Part shown: one piece after another, positions 24,047-32,760 of the stretch
Position numbering within the stretch: position 1 is the stretch's first letter
Layout of the letters: each line of letters starts with the position of its first letter
Assembly (NCBI GenBank): GCA_016617855.1
Contig: JAECUM010033610.1
Coordinates: 1-64,000 of the forward strand
Direction of reading: 5' to 3'
Origin: Megalonaias nervosa
Taxonomy: Eukaryota; Mollusca; Bivalvia; Unionida; Unionidae
DNA length: 64,000 nucleotides
Notes under the pieces: generated by a model
Seen by the model: the letters and a program-made list of their open reading frames with translations, nothing else
What the model was told of the DNA's origin: nothing
Databases searched by the model: none
Position numbers and translations under genes: made by a program

Positions 24047-25154
24047 TCACTTCTTTATTTGGTCGATGATTTGCGAATTGTCGATCCAAGAGTCAAAACT
24101 GGGAGGATATACTTTCAAACGTGCTTTGACTTCTTTGACACGTCGTTTTCCCACTTTTTGGGTTCTTCGATCGAGAATGCTTTCTATCTCGTACACGTAG
24201 TCTTCTTGTTTGGTCACACTTTGAACTCGGGCAAGTAAAATTTTCCTTTAAACACTTCCCCGTTCATGTCTTCCAATTTATAGACGGGAGGATAACGACC
24301 ACGCACTCGTTCAGAGACACGAAACAATTCGGTGGTAAAGTTGGGTAAGTAACCTTTGTCGAAAGTGCTTTTGGTTTTGCCAATGCGCACCCAATCTCCT
24401 GCTGCCAACACTCCACCTTTCTTGGGGACAGTCACCGTCGGGGACGTACCAAACAGACGCTCGAAGACGGTCACTTCGTTGTCGGGAGTAACTTCGTGGG
24501 GGGTACGTCCGAGGCTCCGATGGTAAGATTGGTTGTACGCTTGGACTAGGTGAGGCAAGACGTCGATGTACTTGAGAGTGTGTTGATGCGTAAACTATAT
24601 CCAAATGCGTTCTTTCAAGCTACGTTGAAAACGTTCCACGATGTTGGCTTTGGTTTTGGGATTCTCGGTGGTGAAAAAAATGAATGTCACGTGTTTTTAA
24701 TTCTTTTTGGAAAGCTTGGTTCAGAAATTCGGTGACTTTGTTGGTTTGCCATCGAAGAGGGTGACGCCCACTTTGTTTCAACACCAGTTTGAGGGCTCAC
24801 CCTAACTCACTGCTCGATTTGGAAGACAATGGCACGACCCAGGAAAATTTGGAAAAGATGTCGATGACACAAAACAAATATTTCTAGCTCCGATTATAGG
24901 TGGCCAAATGAGAGAAATCGGCTAAATCGGCTTACCATTGATGATCGATACCCTCCAGTCGGGTGCGACTCCTGGATAAGTTTCGTCGAATGGGTTTGTG
25001 TAGGTGTACGTGGCTTGTTTTTGTAACCATCGCTGCGCTTAAGAGAAGGTCACTTTTCAGTGACGTTTTGGCAGCACGATACAATTTCTAAACTCCTCCT
25101 TAAACCTGCAGGATGGGATGGATCATAGTAAATGCTGGCTAACACCTTCTCCAT
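24047..25154 (-). pseudogene. Element 1 retroviral-type integrase with chromodomain, broken
   Basis: This is a DDE integrase of the Maverick/adintovirus group, which inserts the viral DNA. ATG 25154 begins MEKVLASIYYDPSHPAG, a very characteristic N terminus. Downstream, in changing frames, are EGIDHQW and ADLADFSHLATYN (first catalytic Asp), VIDIFSKFSWVVPL, WQTNKVTEF and NIVERFQRSLKERI (region of the catalytic Glu). In the WQTNKVTEF box the family's catalytic Asp is an Asn here. Then come YIDVLPHLVQAYNQSYHRS and an SH3-like C-terminal domain (WVRIGKTK) in a clean 114-codon segment. After one more shift near 24230 comes a chromodomain-like end (YEIESILDRRTQK, then YPPSFDSWI). Stops and at least three frameshifts make it non-functional. 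Confidence 0.9.
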
Positions 25155-25156
25155 CT

Positions 25157-25831
25157 TTAATAAGTTATCCACTCTTCACTGATGCTACACTGGATGGTAT
25201 TTGGGGGAGGTTTAGAAACTGCTTTACGTGTCCGATGTGTCACGGGAGTAGTAGTCGATAGTAATGGTGGTGGTGGCGGTAATGGGATGGCTTTGATCTT
25301 CTTTTCTTTCTTCATTTCTGGTTTCCCTTCTTTCTTTTTGACTTCTGTCGAAGGAGGAGTGGACATCATCTTTTTAACCCAAGCTTTAAGCATTTCTCTT
25401 TGGGGTGTAGGGGATGGGGTCAACAAGGACGCTGCAATCTTACTAAGAACGGGAGCTGCTGACGTGGTTTGAAAGACTTCTCGTGAATCTTCTTCCTCAG
25501 ACATCCTTGGGGCTGCATCTGTCTTGACCGCTGGGGGTGGTAGGGGTGGACTTTTCATCAGAGTCTTAAAATCTTTCACAGTTGGTTGAGCTGTTTCGTC
25601 TAAAGCTTTCTGGTGAAAGAGTTGCAGTCGTTGCAACAACTGACTGTACCGTTGAGATTTTTACGTTTCTGACAAATCGCTGCAATCCATCAACGATTGC
25701 AATTCGTGTTATAACTGGGACATCTCGGTCAAATGAGGATTGGGAGGTAAATGTGGGGTCCATTATTCTTGCCAACGATGGTATTCCATCCATCGTTTGT
25801 AAGGCACTAAAGCCAGTTTTCGTCCTTCCAT
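25157..25831 (-). pseudogene. Element 1 conserved Lys/Pro-rich gene, broken by stops
   Basis: From ATG 25831 a single frame runs to 25157 (about 225 codons). It has three in-frame TAA stops in the first third, then 160 clean codons. The N terminus shows KLALVPYKRWMEYHRW and later ELQSLMDCSDLSE and SQRYSQLLQRLQLFHQK. This VPY...LL...Y..LLQR layout is one I associate with a conserved but uncharacterised protein of this virus group. The rest is Pro- and Lys-rich (PPLPPPAVK; KKKEGKPEMKKEKKIK) and ends SISEEWITY. The stop is three bases before the integrase ATG. Function unknown; a virion or DNA-binding role is a guess from the charge. Confidence 0.65.
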
Positions 25832-25917
25832 CGGATTTCAAGGATCACGTCTGAAATCTTTTGATTCCATATGTCCCTTTTATCTTCTAGACCTGTTTAT
25901 CTTGGAGCTATGGCAGG

Positions 25918-26315
25918 TTAAATATTTCCTAACATACCCAATATAGGTCTCGCTATTACATTGGTAAGAAGTTGTAACACTGCTAAGAATCATCCGCGTT
26001 GCACCAACATCTTTTTCTTTTGACGAATGGGTATTTTCGTTTGGACCATTTGACGAAGAACGTGTCGATGTTTGATTAAGCATTTTGTCTGGTGTTTAGA
26101 CAAAGGTGTCGTTCCTTTCAAGACATTCAGACAACATTCGCTCACGGTGTCGATGACATCGTTGGAGGCGGTTTGAATGAGGTTTTCTTTCACGTGGGTG
26201 GAAAAGATTTGGACAGGACAGACAACATGTCAGAATGCTTGACTAAACGAAGAGGCAGTCCTTTCCTTTTCTTTCCTTTGGAGGTAGAAGAAGGATTTCT
26301 TTTGGGGGGTGACAT
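25918..26315 (-). pseudogene. Element 1 small conserved gene with Lys-rich/GG-type C terminus, frameshifted
   Basis: ATG 26315 begins MSPPKRNPSSTSKGKKRKG, a nuclear-signal-like basic stretch. Near 26195 the reading shifts to a second frame with VKENLIQTASNDVIDTVSE, LNVLKG and IPIRQKKKMLVQRG. An in-frame TGA follows, then a hydrophobic end (FLAVLQLL...IARPILGMLG). The pattern of a helical N-terminal domain, KKK-x-L-x-Q-x-G and a hydrophobic tail matches a small conserved protein of related elements. It may be membrane-active or virion-associated; this is inference. A GATAAAAGG element near 26386-26394 could be its TATA box. Confidence 0.6.
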
Positions 26316-26411
26316 CTTTGTTGCTTGGTTGGTTAGTTCCAGGGCACACACCAAAAATACACTAACGTCGATGACTTGGCACACGGCCTTTTATCCTTTG
26401 TTGGACTATCA

Positions 26412-26600
26412 CTACGTCAAAAAGGTGACAATTTGTTTTCCAAAATTGCCAAAGAAACCTCCTTTTTGCGGCTCCTCTTTTTTCTTTGGACGAGTGTGTC
26501 TTTTTGGGGGTGACGTCTATGTTTGGCTAAGCGCTTTTTTGGATGACGAGACTCTTTTTCTTTTTCCTTTCTGGACAGGAGAACGACGATGAGGGAACAT
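26412..26600 (-). pseudogene. Element 1 tiny basic gene, copy 1, one in-frame stop
   Basis: ATG 26600 (MFPHRRSPVQKGKRKRVSSS) opens 62 codons ending at 26412, with a single in-frame TAG after KKALSQT. The product would be extremely basic, with GKRKR and RPKKKEEPQKGGFF, like a core or nucleoprotein peptide. It is a clear paralogue of the next gene upstream (26715-26900): equal length and the same order KGKRKR, then LSQT, then a GG/GE-NF-type end. Confidence 0.55.
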
Positions 26601-26714
26601 CTTTCTGGCACAAAATACACTGACGTCACTGGCTCCACATGCGTTGTTTTATCTGATTTTTTTTATTGGGCTTGTTTTCTATTTTTTTGGCGAAATTATC
26701 TACTAACTTATCCA

Positions 26715-26900
26715 TTAATAAGAAAAATTCTCCCCTTTGGTGGCTTCTCCTTTTCTGGACGAGGGTGTCTTTTCAGGGACAGACGTTGATGTTTGGCTAA
26801 GCGTTTGTTTCGGATGACGTGACTGTCTTTTTCGTTTTCCTTTTTCTTTTTGAACAGAAGAAAGACGATGGTGACGGTGTGCGCCTCTTTGAGAGGACAT
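26715..26900 (-). CDS. Element 1 tiny basic gene, copy 2, intact
   Basis: One of the few intact frames of Element 1: ATG 26900, 61 codons, ending at 26715. It starts MSSQRGAHRHHRLSS, has KGKRKRQSRH, LSQTSTSVPEKTP and ends GENFSY. The high Lys/Arg/His content suggests a DNA-packing or nuclear peptide, but no known core protein is recognisable. It follows a TATAAA at 26956-26961. The copy at 26412-26600 lies about 300 bases downstream, consistent with tandem duplication. Confidence 0.5.
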   Translation of the reverse strand: MSSQRGAHRHHRLSSVQKEKGKRKRQSRHPKQTLSQTSTSVPEKTPSSRKGEATKGENFSY

Positions 26901-26940
26901 CTTTGGGCGTTCAGGAACACAGAAACACTAAACCCATCGT

Positions 26941-27852
26941 TTACCTTGGGTTTTTTTTATACTGGAATGCGTCGCACTGATTGTACGCTCGTCGTATCAT
27001 TTTCAAGGCAGGCATCACACGTCGTGGAGTGGTTCGCAACGGATTCAATCGGGACACTTCATGCTTGGACAAAGCCAGTAAACTCTTTAACACGCCCGAT
27101 CTATCTTGGACTTTGATTTTGTGGGCAGGTACTTTGTCAGCAGCGGCTACAGCCGCTAAAGAGGAAAGGGTGTTATTGATGAAGGAGAAGTTTTTGGAGA
27201 CGCGGGTTTCCAATTTTTTCATCAAATTAGGAAAGACACGTGTCAAATCGGGTTTGGCAGGCATCACCAGCAATGGAGAAGTGGAAGAACCTGAGGCTAC
27301 TGGAGACGCAGTCATCGATGCGGCAAGTCGTGGTTTGCGAATGTAAGGTTGCATCCTGGCGGCAGTACCTTTCTCGCGGGTAGAAGCTGTTTTCCGTGGG
27401 CTTTTCTTTCTCTTTCTCTGTGACTGTGCCCTGGTCTTGACACTGCTGCTCTTTTCCTTTTTCTTCTGGATACGTCGGGATGGAGTGGCTTTTTTCTTGG
27501 GGAGAACGTTGGGAGGATTAGGATCCCATTTTAAGAGGGAACGAATGATGACACCTCCTAGAGAACCGCTACTTCCAGGTTTGAAAATGATTTGCTTTTG
27601 TGTTTGAGTGTCGATGCGAGGATCGTCCAGTTGCGTCAAGGCTACTTTGTTTCTCTCAAAAGAAGCGTTTGGTTTGATGTGGAATGTGATTGATGCCTGA
27701 CAGTAATTGACGTGCTGTCACCGTAAATCATCGTAAGACTTCTTTGAGACTAGCTTCTAAGACACGATAACGTGTTTGTGGATTTGTTCGCGACTGATAC
27801 CGTACAAGGCACGAATCAATTTGACAGGAAGATGAGACTGAAGGGACGTCAT
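26941..27852 (-). pseudogene. Element 1 basic virion-type protein, frameshifted
   Basis: ATG 27852 (MTSLQSHLPVKLIRAL) opens about 31 codons. The reading is lost near 27755-27770 and resumes in the frame that is open from about 27700 to 26941 (over 230 codons). That part includes FHIKPNASFERNK, IIFKPGSSGSLGGVII, a very basic centre (RRIQKKKEKSSSVK; QRKRKKSPRKTA) and an Ala/Leu-rich C-terminal third (LSSLAAVAAADKVP). The charge and position near the packaging ATPase suggest an internal virion or DNA-condensing protein. I cannot name a family with confidence. Confidence 0.55.
26956..26961 (-). promoter_or_regulatory. TATA box before basic gene copy 2
   Basis: CAGTATAAAAAAAACCC on the minus strand, embedded in the last codons of the upstream gene and about 55 bases before the ATG at 26900. 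Confidence 0.4.
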
Positions 27853-27891
27853 GTTGACGCTGTGTGAGACAGACCCAAAGTGACTGAGGTT

Positions 27892-27897
27892 TTTATA
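27892..27897 (-). promoter_or_regulatory. TATA box before the basic virion-type gene
   Basis: GTCTATAAAAACCTCAGTC on the minus strand, about 45 bases before ATG 27852. The TCAGTC motif resembles the initiator-like core of modules P1-P3 but is closer to the TATA box here. Confidence 0.45.
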
Positions 27898-27924
27898 GAC
27901 TTTCTTTGGTTGTTGTTGTTGTTT

Positions 27925-28596
27925 TTAAGTCGACGACGGGGACGTGTACACGACAGGCCCTCCGTCTTGACACCATTGGTGAAACAGATGGGTACGAAAT
28001 CGCAAATAATCGGGATTGGTAGGTTTTAAATCCACGAGTATATAAGCGTGTGGGGTTTGAGTGGCATCGTCGTACGCATGAGTCAGCCAAGGCGCTTTTA
28101 AACAAGACAACTTAATGAGCATTGAGACTGATGGTGCGATGGGCTTTACTTTGTTGAAACAAATTTTGGGTGATGTAAATGACACTGGCATTACGATGAT
28201 GCCCTTTGCGCGTAAACCACAGTGTAATTTCTTCTTCCTAACATGTCGTCGAAGATGACCAGATGGATTTGAATGGGGTCAGACACGATTCCGTCGTCTT
28301 CGCCAGGAATGCCTTTCACAAAGACGATGCAATTGCCTTGACTTTCTCGCAGAAGGCTGTACGCCGATTGCCACTCTTTTTAACACCACACGATGCGTTG
28401 AGGTGGACGATCGATCAAATGATCTTATGTTCGATCAAACGTTTGACAAATTCGGTTTTGCCTGAACCGCTGGGTCCGGCAATGAGCATGTTAAGGAATG
28501 GCGATGATACAAGGCCTCCCAACTGGCACGATCTAAGTGTTCGTCGATGACTTTGAAAGTGGAGAAAGAGGGAGCAGAGACAGTAGAGGTAGTCAT
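27925..28596 (-). pseudogene. Element 1 FtsK/HerA-type DNA packaging ATPase, broken
   Basis: The genome-packaging ATPase of Mavericks and adintoviruses. ATG 28596 opens MTTSTVSAPSFSTFKVID. After a shift near 28480 the Walker A motif AGPSGSGKTEF is clear (about 28460-28425). Further on, again in changed frames, come PPQRIVW and KEWQSAYSLL, then the Walker B strand HLVIFDDM (about 28265-28245), ASVIYITQNLFQQSK, an in-frame stop, and finally PHAYILVDLKPTNPDYLR in the frame ending at 27925. Order and spacing fit the family, whose usual size is about 220-250 residues. At least four frameshifts or stops make it dead. Confidence 0.9.
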
Positions 28597-28663
28597 AGTA
28601 GTGTAGGGAATGTCACTTTTGACACGAAGACAGACAAGACAAGAATTGTATACTTTTTCAGGA

Positions 28664-28669
28664 CACGTT
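28664..28669 (-). terminator. Possible polyadenylation signal
   Basis: AATAAA on the minus strand between accessory gene D and the ATPase gene, where a transcript of gene D could end. It is a common hexamer in AT-rich DNA, so weak alone. Confidence 0.25.
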
Positions 28670-28680
28670 TATTGCCATCT

Positions 28681-29491
28681 TTAAAAGTGAACAACACGAA
28701 AGACAAAAATACATAAAAGCCAAATGGTTAAGTACATGCATAAACGACACATCAAAAAGATCATAGTAGAATATAAACAAGTCTCTGTACAACATTTTTG
28801 GTGACCAAGGTGTGGTATTGTAGGGACAGTGTGGAATGTTCTTAGAGTCTCTACACTCCTTGGCAGAGTCACACAAGTGTCTTCCCGTAATGGCCTTTCG
28901 GGGATGTCAATGACGGTCCTGTCCTGTCCTGAAGGGAGCGGTTCCTCTTCCTCTTCTTCTGGCACTGTCACTAACACAGGTTTAAAAGTTACTTTTTTCA
29001 CTGAACGTTTTAATTTTTTAGGATGACAAATCTTGGGCATAGTGTGCCACTTCTTTTGTCCAAGCCTCGAAACCCCAGCATTTCCCGTCGCGTACATCTT
29101 TCCAGTGAGAGTGTTAGTCACAAGCTACACACACATCATCGTATACATCTTCAGTACCTAAAAGTTGACGAATCTTTCTTTCCTGCAGAGGTCAAGAAGT
29201 ATCGAGATGAAAGCGCAAAGCTTTTAACAGAATGAGTCTCTTGTGTACATTTAAAGGGACCACTTTCATGGTTTTTACAGTGGTATGTACTGTTCGCAAA
29301 AGAGTCCACAAGGAATTGGTCTGTAAACAAAATCCCAGAAAGCAAGTCACTAAGACACACACCACACGTCGACCCCAATTCAATGGACACAGTTCTCGTA
29401 ATAGGTGATGGTAATCCTCCACTATCTGAATATTGTCATTGATTTCCTTCCACGGAATCTGTTGTATCACGAATGATAAAGGTCGTGGCAT
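28681..29491 (-). pseudogene. Element 1 accessory gene D, unknown, broken
   Basis: ATG 29491 (MPRPLSFVIQQIPWKEIND) opens 99 codons to 29192. The same frame then continues past the stop with IRQLLGTEDVYDDVCVACD, another stop, and HWKDVRDGKCWGFEAWTKEV, a CX2C...C cluster that may bind metal. After a frameshift near 28985 an acidic stretch (VPEEEEEEPLPSG) and PERPLREDTCVTLP follow. The hydrophobic end of the longest frame (to 28681) may be non-coding. It shares RRVVCxLVT with accessory gene E, so the two are probably diverged paralogues. No function is assigned, and it could be two adjacent genes. Confidence 0.5.
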
Positions 29492-29523
29492 GGCAGTCCG
29501 TTTTCATACCTCTTTTGTCGGAG

Positions 29524-29958
29524 CTAATAAATGTACTTTTTGCACAGACGTGGTTGTACTCCGTGGACGTATCCAAAATATTTAGTCACTAACTCACATA
29601 CCACACGTCGCACAGAAGTGTCCTTTTGAACTAAGTTTACATTGTGTAAAAGCTTTTGGAAACCCTCTAACTCTTCTTCTTGAATTCGGTGTAGAACGGC
29701 TAGCCTGTAAGAAGTGAGATGAGTAGCAACCAAAGTCTTCTGGTCCTCGTCCAGTTGAACAATGTCTGCCCACTGGAACGCTTTCACATGAATCAGTCCT
29801 CTTATAGTATTTAGGTACCAGTGGTTCAAACATCGGTGACGTAACGGATGCAAATGTTCTTTGCGTTTCACTTGTATTTTGACCAACTATCGGTAAATGC
29901 ATTATCTCAACTCCACAGGCAAACCACGAATGTTCTCTTGTAACGTATCCATGACCAT
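29524..29958 (-). pseudogene. Element 1 accessory gene E, F-box-like start, broken by stops
   Basis: ATG 29958 reads MVMDTLQENIRGLPVELR, then an in-frame TAA (29902-29904), CIYR, a TAG, and 120 open codons to 29524. The LPVELR..IYR..V pattern resembles the start of an F-box/SOCS-type helix-loop (LP-x-E-x-x-x-x-I), which recruits ubiquitin ligases; this is only a pattern resemblance. Later parts contain WADIVQLDEDQKTLVATHL and RRVVCELVTKYFGY. Similar LP..L...IY motifs occur in gene F. Confidence 0.5.
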
Positions 29959-30072
29959 GTCAGTCAAACACTTCTCCTAGAGCGAAAGTGACGGATGTAG
30001 TGAGTAATTTCTGGCCACTGCCATTCCACGAAACGGTCAAGAATGTCATTAAAATCTTTTAATGCAAATGGT

Positions 30073-30348
30073 CTAAAGCGGAATATTCGGAAGAACGCAC
30101 ACTTGATCCTGAGAAATCTGACTTGTTTGTTGACTTTTGTCAATTTTCTCTTGCGAAGTTCTCGACATAAAAGTTCCTGTCACAAATTGAGATTTTGCTC
30201 TGACAAGTTCCTGCCAAATTTCCTTGTAGATCTTCTCTTGCAATTTGTTTGGTAATCTTTGAATATCATTTTTTAAATAGGGGTTAAATACTTGTCTCGG
30301 TGTTGTCCAACGTTTGACTCCTAGCCAAGCTAGTTTCTTAAACGACAT
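30073..30348 (-). CDS. Element 1 accessory gene F, F-box-like motif, 91 codons
   Basis: ATG 30348 is 12 bases after the BIR gene stop and the frame is intact to 30073. It begins MSFKKLAWLGVKRWTTP, then has DIQRLPNKLQEKIYKEIWQ, again an LP..L...IY.E pattern like gene E. The Ser/Gln-rich end (SQEKIDKSQQTSQISQ) may be past an old frameshift, since another frame nearby continues with FVEWQWPEITHYIRHF. Function unknown; possible F-box-like or SOCS-like adaptor by pattern only. Confidence 0.45.
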   Translation of the reverse strand: MSFKKLAWLGVKRWTTPRQVFNPYLKNDIQRLPNKLQEKIYKEIWQELVRAKSQFVTGTFMSRTSQEKIDKSQQTSQISQDQVCVLPNIPL

Positions 30349-30359
30349 GGTATGCCACT

Positions 30360-30695
30360 TCAATGACTAGGTCCCACTAAAGGTAGGTAGTGACAATCCG
30401 GAGACCATCTTGAATGTTCCAGGAATGCGGAATCTTTCTTCTCCCACTCGTGAAGTGACACACCACAACTGAAGCACTTGACTTTATCCCCTTCGCCCAA
30501 GTAGATAAATCCGGCTCTAGCTAATTCTTCAGGGGTAGGTCCTCCCAGATATTTTGGCCATTTTCCTCGGAAAGTTTGGAATCGACTTTCAAAGTAGCAG
30601 TATTCAGGCAAACTCACAGGGAAAGAATATTCGTCTTTCACAGGTTTATTTCGATGAGGGTACGGTGAAACCGTTTGCTCAGTTTTGGATGACAT
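30360..30695 (-). CDS. BIR-domain protein (IAP-like) in Element 1
   Basis: ATG 30695 gives an intact 111-residue protein, one of the few unbroken genes of Element 1. A single type II BIR domain fills residues about 35-105: R-x2-F-type start (FESRFQTFRGKWP), the GGPTPEELARAGFIYLGEGD region, then the zinc ligands CFSCG, HSRW and C of SPDCHYL in the standard C-x2-C-x16-H-x6-C order. No RING or CARD follows. BIR proteins of the IAP family bind caspases or their regulators and restrain apoptosis; viruses often carry captured copies. In this element a role in host-cell survival is likely but inferred. An intact frame in a decayed neighbourhood may be chance, given its short length. Confidence 0.88.
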   Translation of the reverse strand: MSSKTEQTVSPYPHRNKPVKDEYSFPVSLPEYCYFESRFQTFRGKWPKYLGGPTPEELARAGFIYLGEGDKVKCFSCGVSLHEWEKKDSAFLEHSRWSPDCHYLPLVGPSH

Positions 30696-31645
30696 CCGTA
30701 GGGTGGTAGCCACATGGTTTCATAATGATGACATCCACCATGAAAACCAGATACGAATAGATGTTGAATCCTTCGAACTGAATTGTATCTCATCTCTGGT
30801 GACCAATGGTTTTGGCACTGCATATTTAGAAATTTCGGGAAGATTAATGTCTTTCATGACACGCAATAGTGGTCCAATAAAACGCTAATGATAATTTACC
30901 AATATTGCCACGGAACCCCACGTACCACAAGTTCATGCTGAGATGAACATGTTCGACCCGGACTCGAGTACTTTTAACAAGTGAGACTTATGTGTATCAT
31001 TGTGACCTCCGACACTATAACGTCGAGCAGTTGTTTTTATCGATTCATTTTTGCTGTCCTTGCCTGGTTCGAATTTCCATGAATGCACCAAATGACACTA
31101 CTGGCGTTTTCAACACGTTTAAGATCGATAACACCTGGGCGGCCATTACAGATTGTTTAATTTCTTTAATTTCTTGGCAACATTGATGCAGCCTTTGATA
31201 CAGGAAACAGGCGCTCTATGGGCTCTGATCCCTGGATCTCGCTGATTTCATCCAGTGTTTGATTGATAGCTCATATCATACTCAAAATAATCTCCTTGAT
31301 GTCCACATTGGGCGTTCGCGGTCTTCCAGTAGATCCTGCAAAATTACAAGCTCGTTTGAGTTGATGAAGCAAATAACCCGGTTATTCAATTCGGTCAAAT
31401 CGGCTATGGTTGCCGACCTGGTTAAATTCGCATCGCCGTTTCCCATTCTGGCTTCTAGTGATCATCCATACATTGCAAGTGTCATTTATATATAAGTGAG
31501 CACGCAAAAGCAATAAGTGCTTGTGGTGTCGGACAGGAAGCTTTGATTTTCAAAATTGCATCCTTTGCTTCAACGAGGCGACGTCCATAGATTGGGTCGT
31601 CCGTTTGAGTTGCAACGGCAGCGTTTAATGAAACAGCACTGGCGA
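30696..31645. other. Right flank of Element 1, unresolved
   Basis: Immediately upstream of the BIR gene on the minus strand, one frame (about 30850-30710) reads ISKYAVPKPLVTRDEIQF and may be the remains of a further Element 1 gene. Beyond about 30900 I recognise nothing: several open frames, no domain. No terminal inverted repeat could be matched to the left edge. Confidence 0.4.
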
Positions 31646-31649
31646 ATTA

Positions 31650-32760
31650 TTTTTTTCTCGAGGTGATGCGTCTGTGTAGCTAATCAACATCTTACACTGA
31701 GCATGCAAGTCAAACTGCAAAAGAACATGTCGAGGTCTTATCGCATATGCGACCCATTAATTCCAGATCCAGTTGAAGAAACTAAGTTAGTGATTCCAGT
31801 TTTCCACATGTGGGGGACCATTGACATAAGTTGATACAGCGGAAGAAACAAATGTTTAAATGATTTGGTCATCGTGATTGCATGAAAACTGGTCAACGGA
31901 TGCCTTAGAAATATTACTTCTTTGGTCGGCTACAACTAAAAAGATGATCTAGGCTCCATGTCTGGTGGTCAAAAACCATCTTCGTTTTGTAGACGCTTAG
32001 CCTATCAGAAAAGCACAGTATACAAACTTGGATTTCCTACTCAAGCAGTCTGCCAGAGGCTCTGCAATTATGCAGAAGTTTGAGCCAAATCTACAATGAA
32101 ATCTATCCATATTCAAACATTACCTCTGTTACTTTTTATTGACAGGCACTGGCAATTCAGAAATAGCCTTTACTTTAGCTTCTACATGTTTAATTTGATT
32201 TAATGTGTAATACAATACGTCCTAATATGTAACACAAGAACGGCGAAACCACTTTTACCTAAATTGACTGGCAGATTTGCATCGCTGAGTCGATATAGGA
32301 ATTTCAGAATGATTTCCATGCCCTCTTTCCACATATCAGTGTAGATAATGTCATCGACGTATGCATCACAATTATGTAGACCATATATGTGCATGTTCCT
32401 TTAAAGATGGAATGTTGATTGAAAATGTTTCTTACGGAATGGCATTAATTTATTCTGATAAAATCAACCTGGAGCTGCAAATACCGACTTGCCTTTTGCT
32501 CTTCCCTGAGTGGTATTTACCAAAATAATTTTAAAGACCAAATTTTGTGTTATAATTGGCATTTCTAGTTTTATCAATGCTGTCGTCTATTCTTTGTATC
32601 TCAAATGAGTCCGTTTTGGTGACACTGTTGACTTTTCTATATTCCGTACACAGGCGGAGCATACAATCTGGTTTAGGAACAATAATACACGGTATAATCC
32701 ATTTACATTTTACACGGTTCTAATCAGTCACTGCTATCATATTGCATTACATCATTTACA
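31650..32760 (-). mobile_element. Ty3/Gypsy retrotransposon pol remnant (reverse transcriptase)
   Basis: Read on the minus strand from about 32740: IIVPKPD, LCTEYRKVNSVTK, IQRIDDSIDKTRNA, TKFGL (palm region). Then NCDAYVDDIIYTD, the YVDD catalytic box with its two Asp, and LYRLSDANLPVNLGKSGF. Further on, HVEAKVKAISELPVPVNKK and IAEPLADCLSRKSKF lead towards the tether/RNase H. Many stops and frameshifts; no RNase H or integrase follows in place. An old, inactive copy. Confidence 0.85.

Noticed and set aside
26092..26592. 166-codon plus-strand ORF
   Set aside because: It lies opposite three small minus-strand genes with family motifs; its Phe-rich composition is the reverse of Lys-rich genes.
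26981..27346. 121-codon plus-strand ORF
   Set aside because: Antisense shadow of the basic virion-type gene.
20971..30695. Stop codons in many Element 1 genes as a sign of an alternative genetic code or recoding
   Set aside because: TAA, TAG and TGA all occur at different kinds of positions and are mixed with frameshifts, which fits decay and not reassignment.
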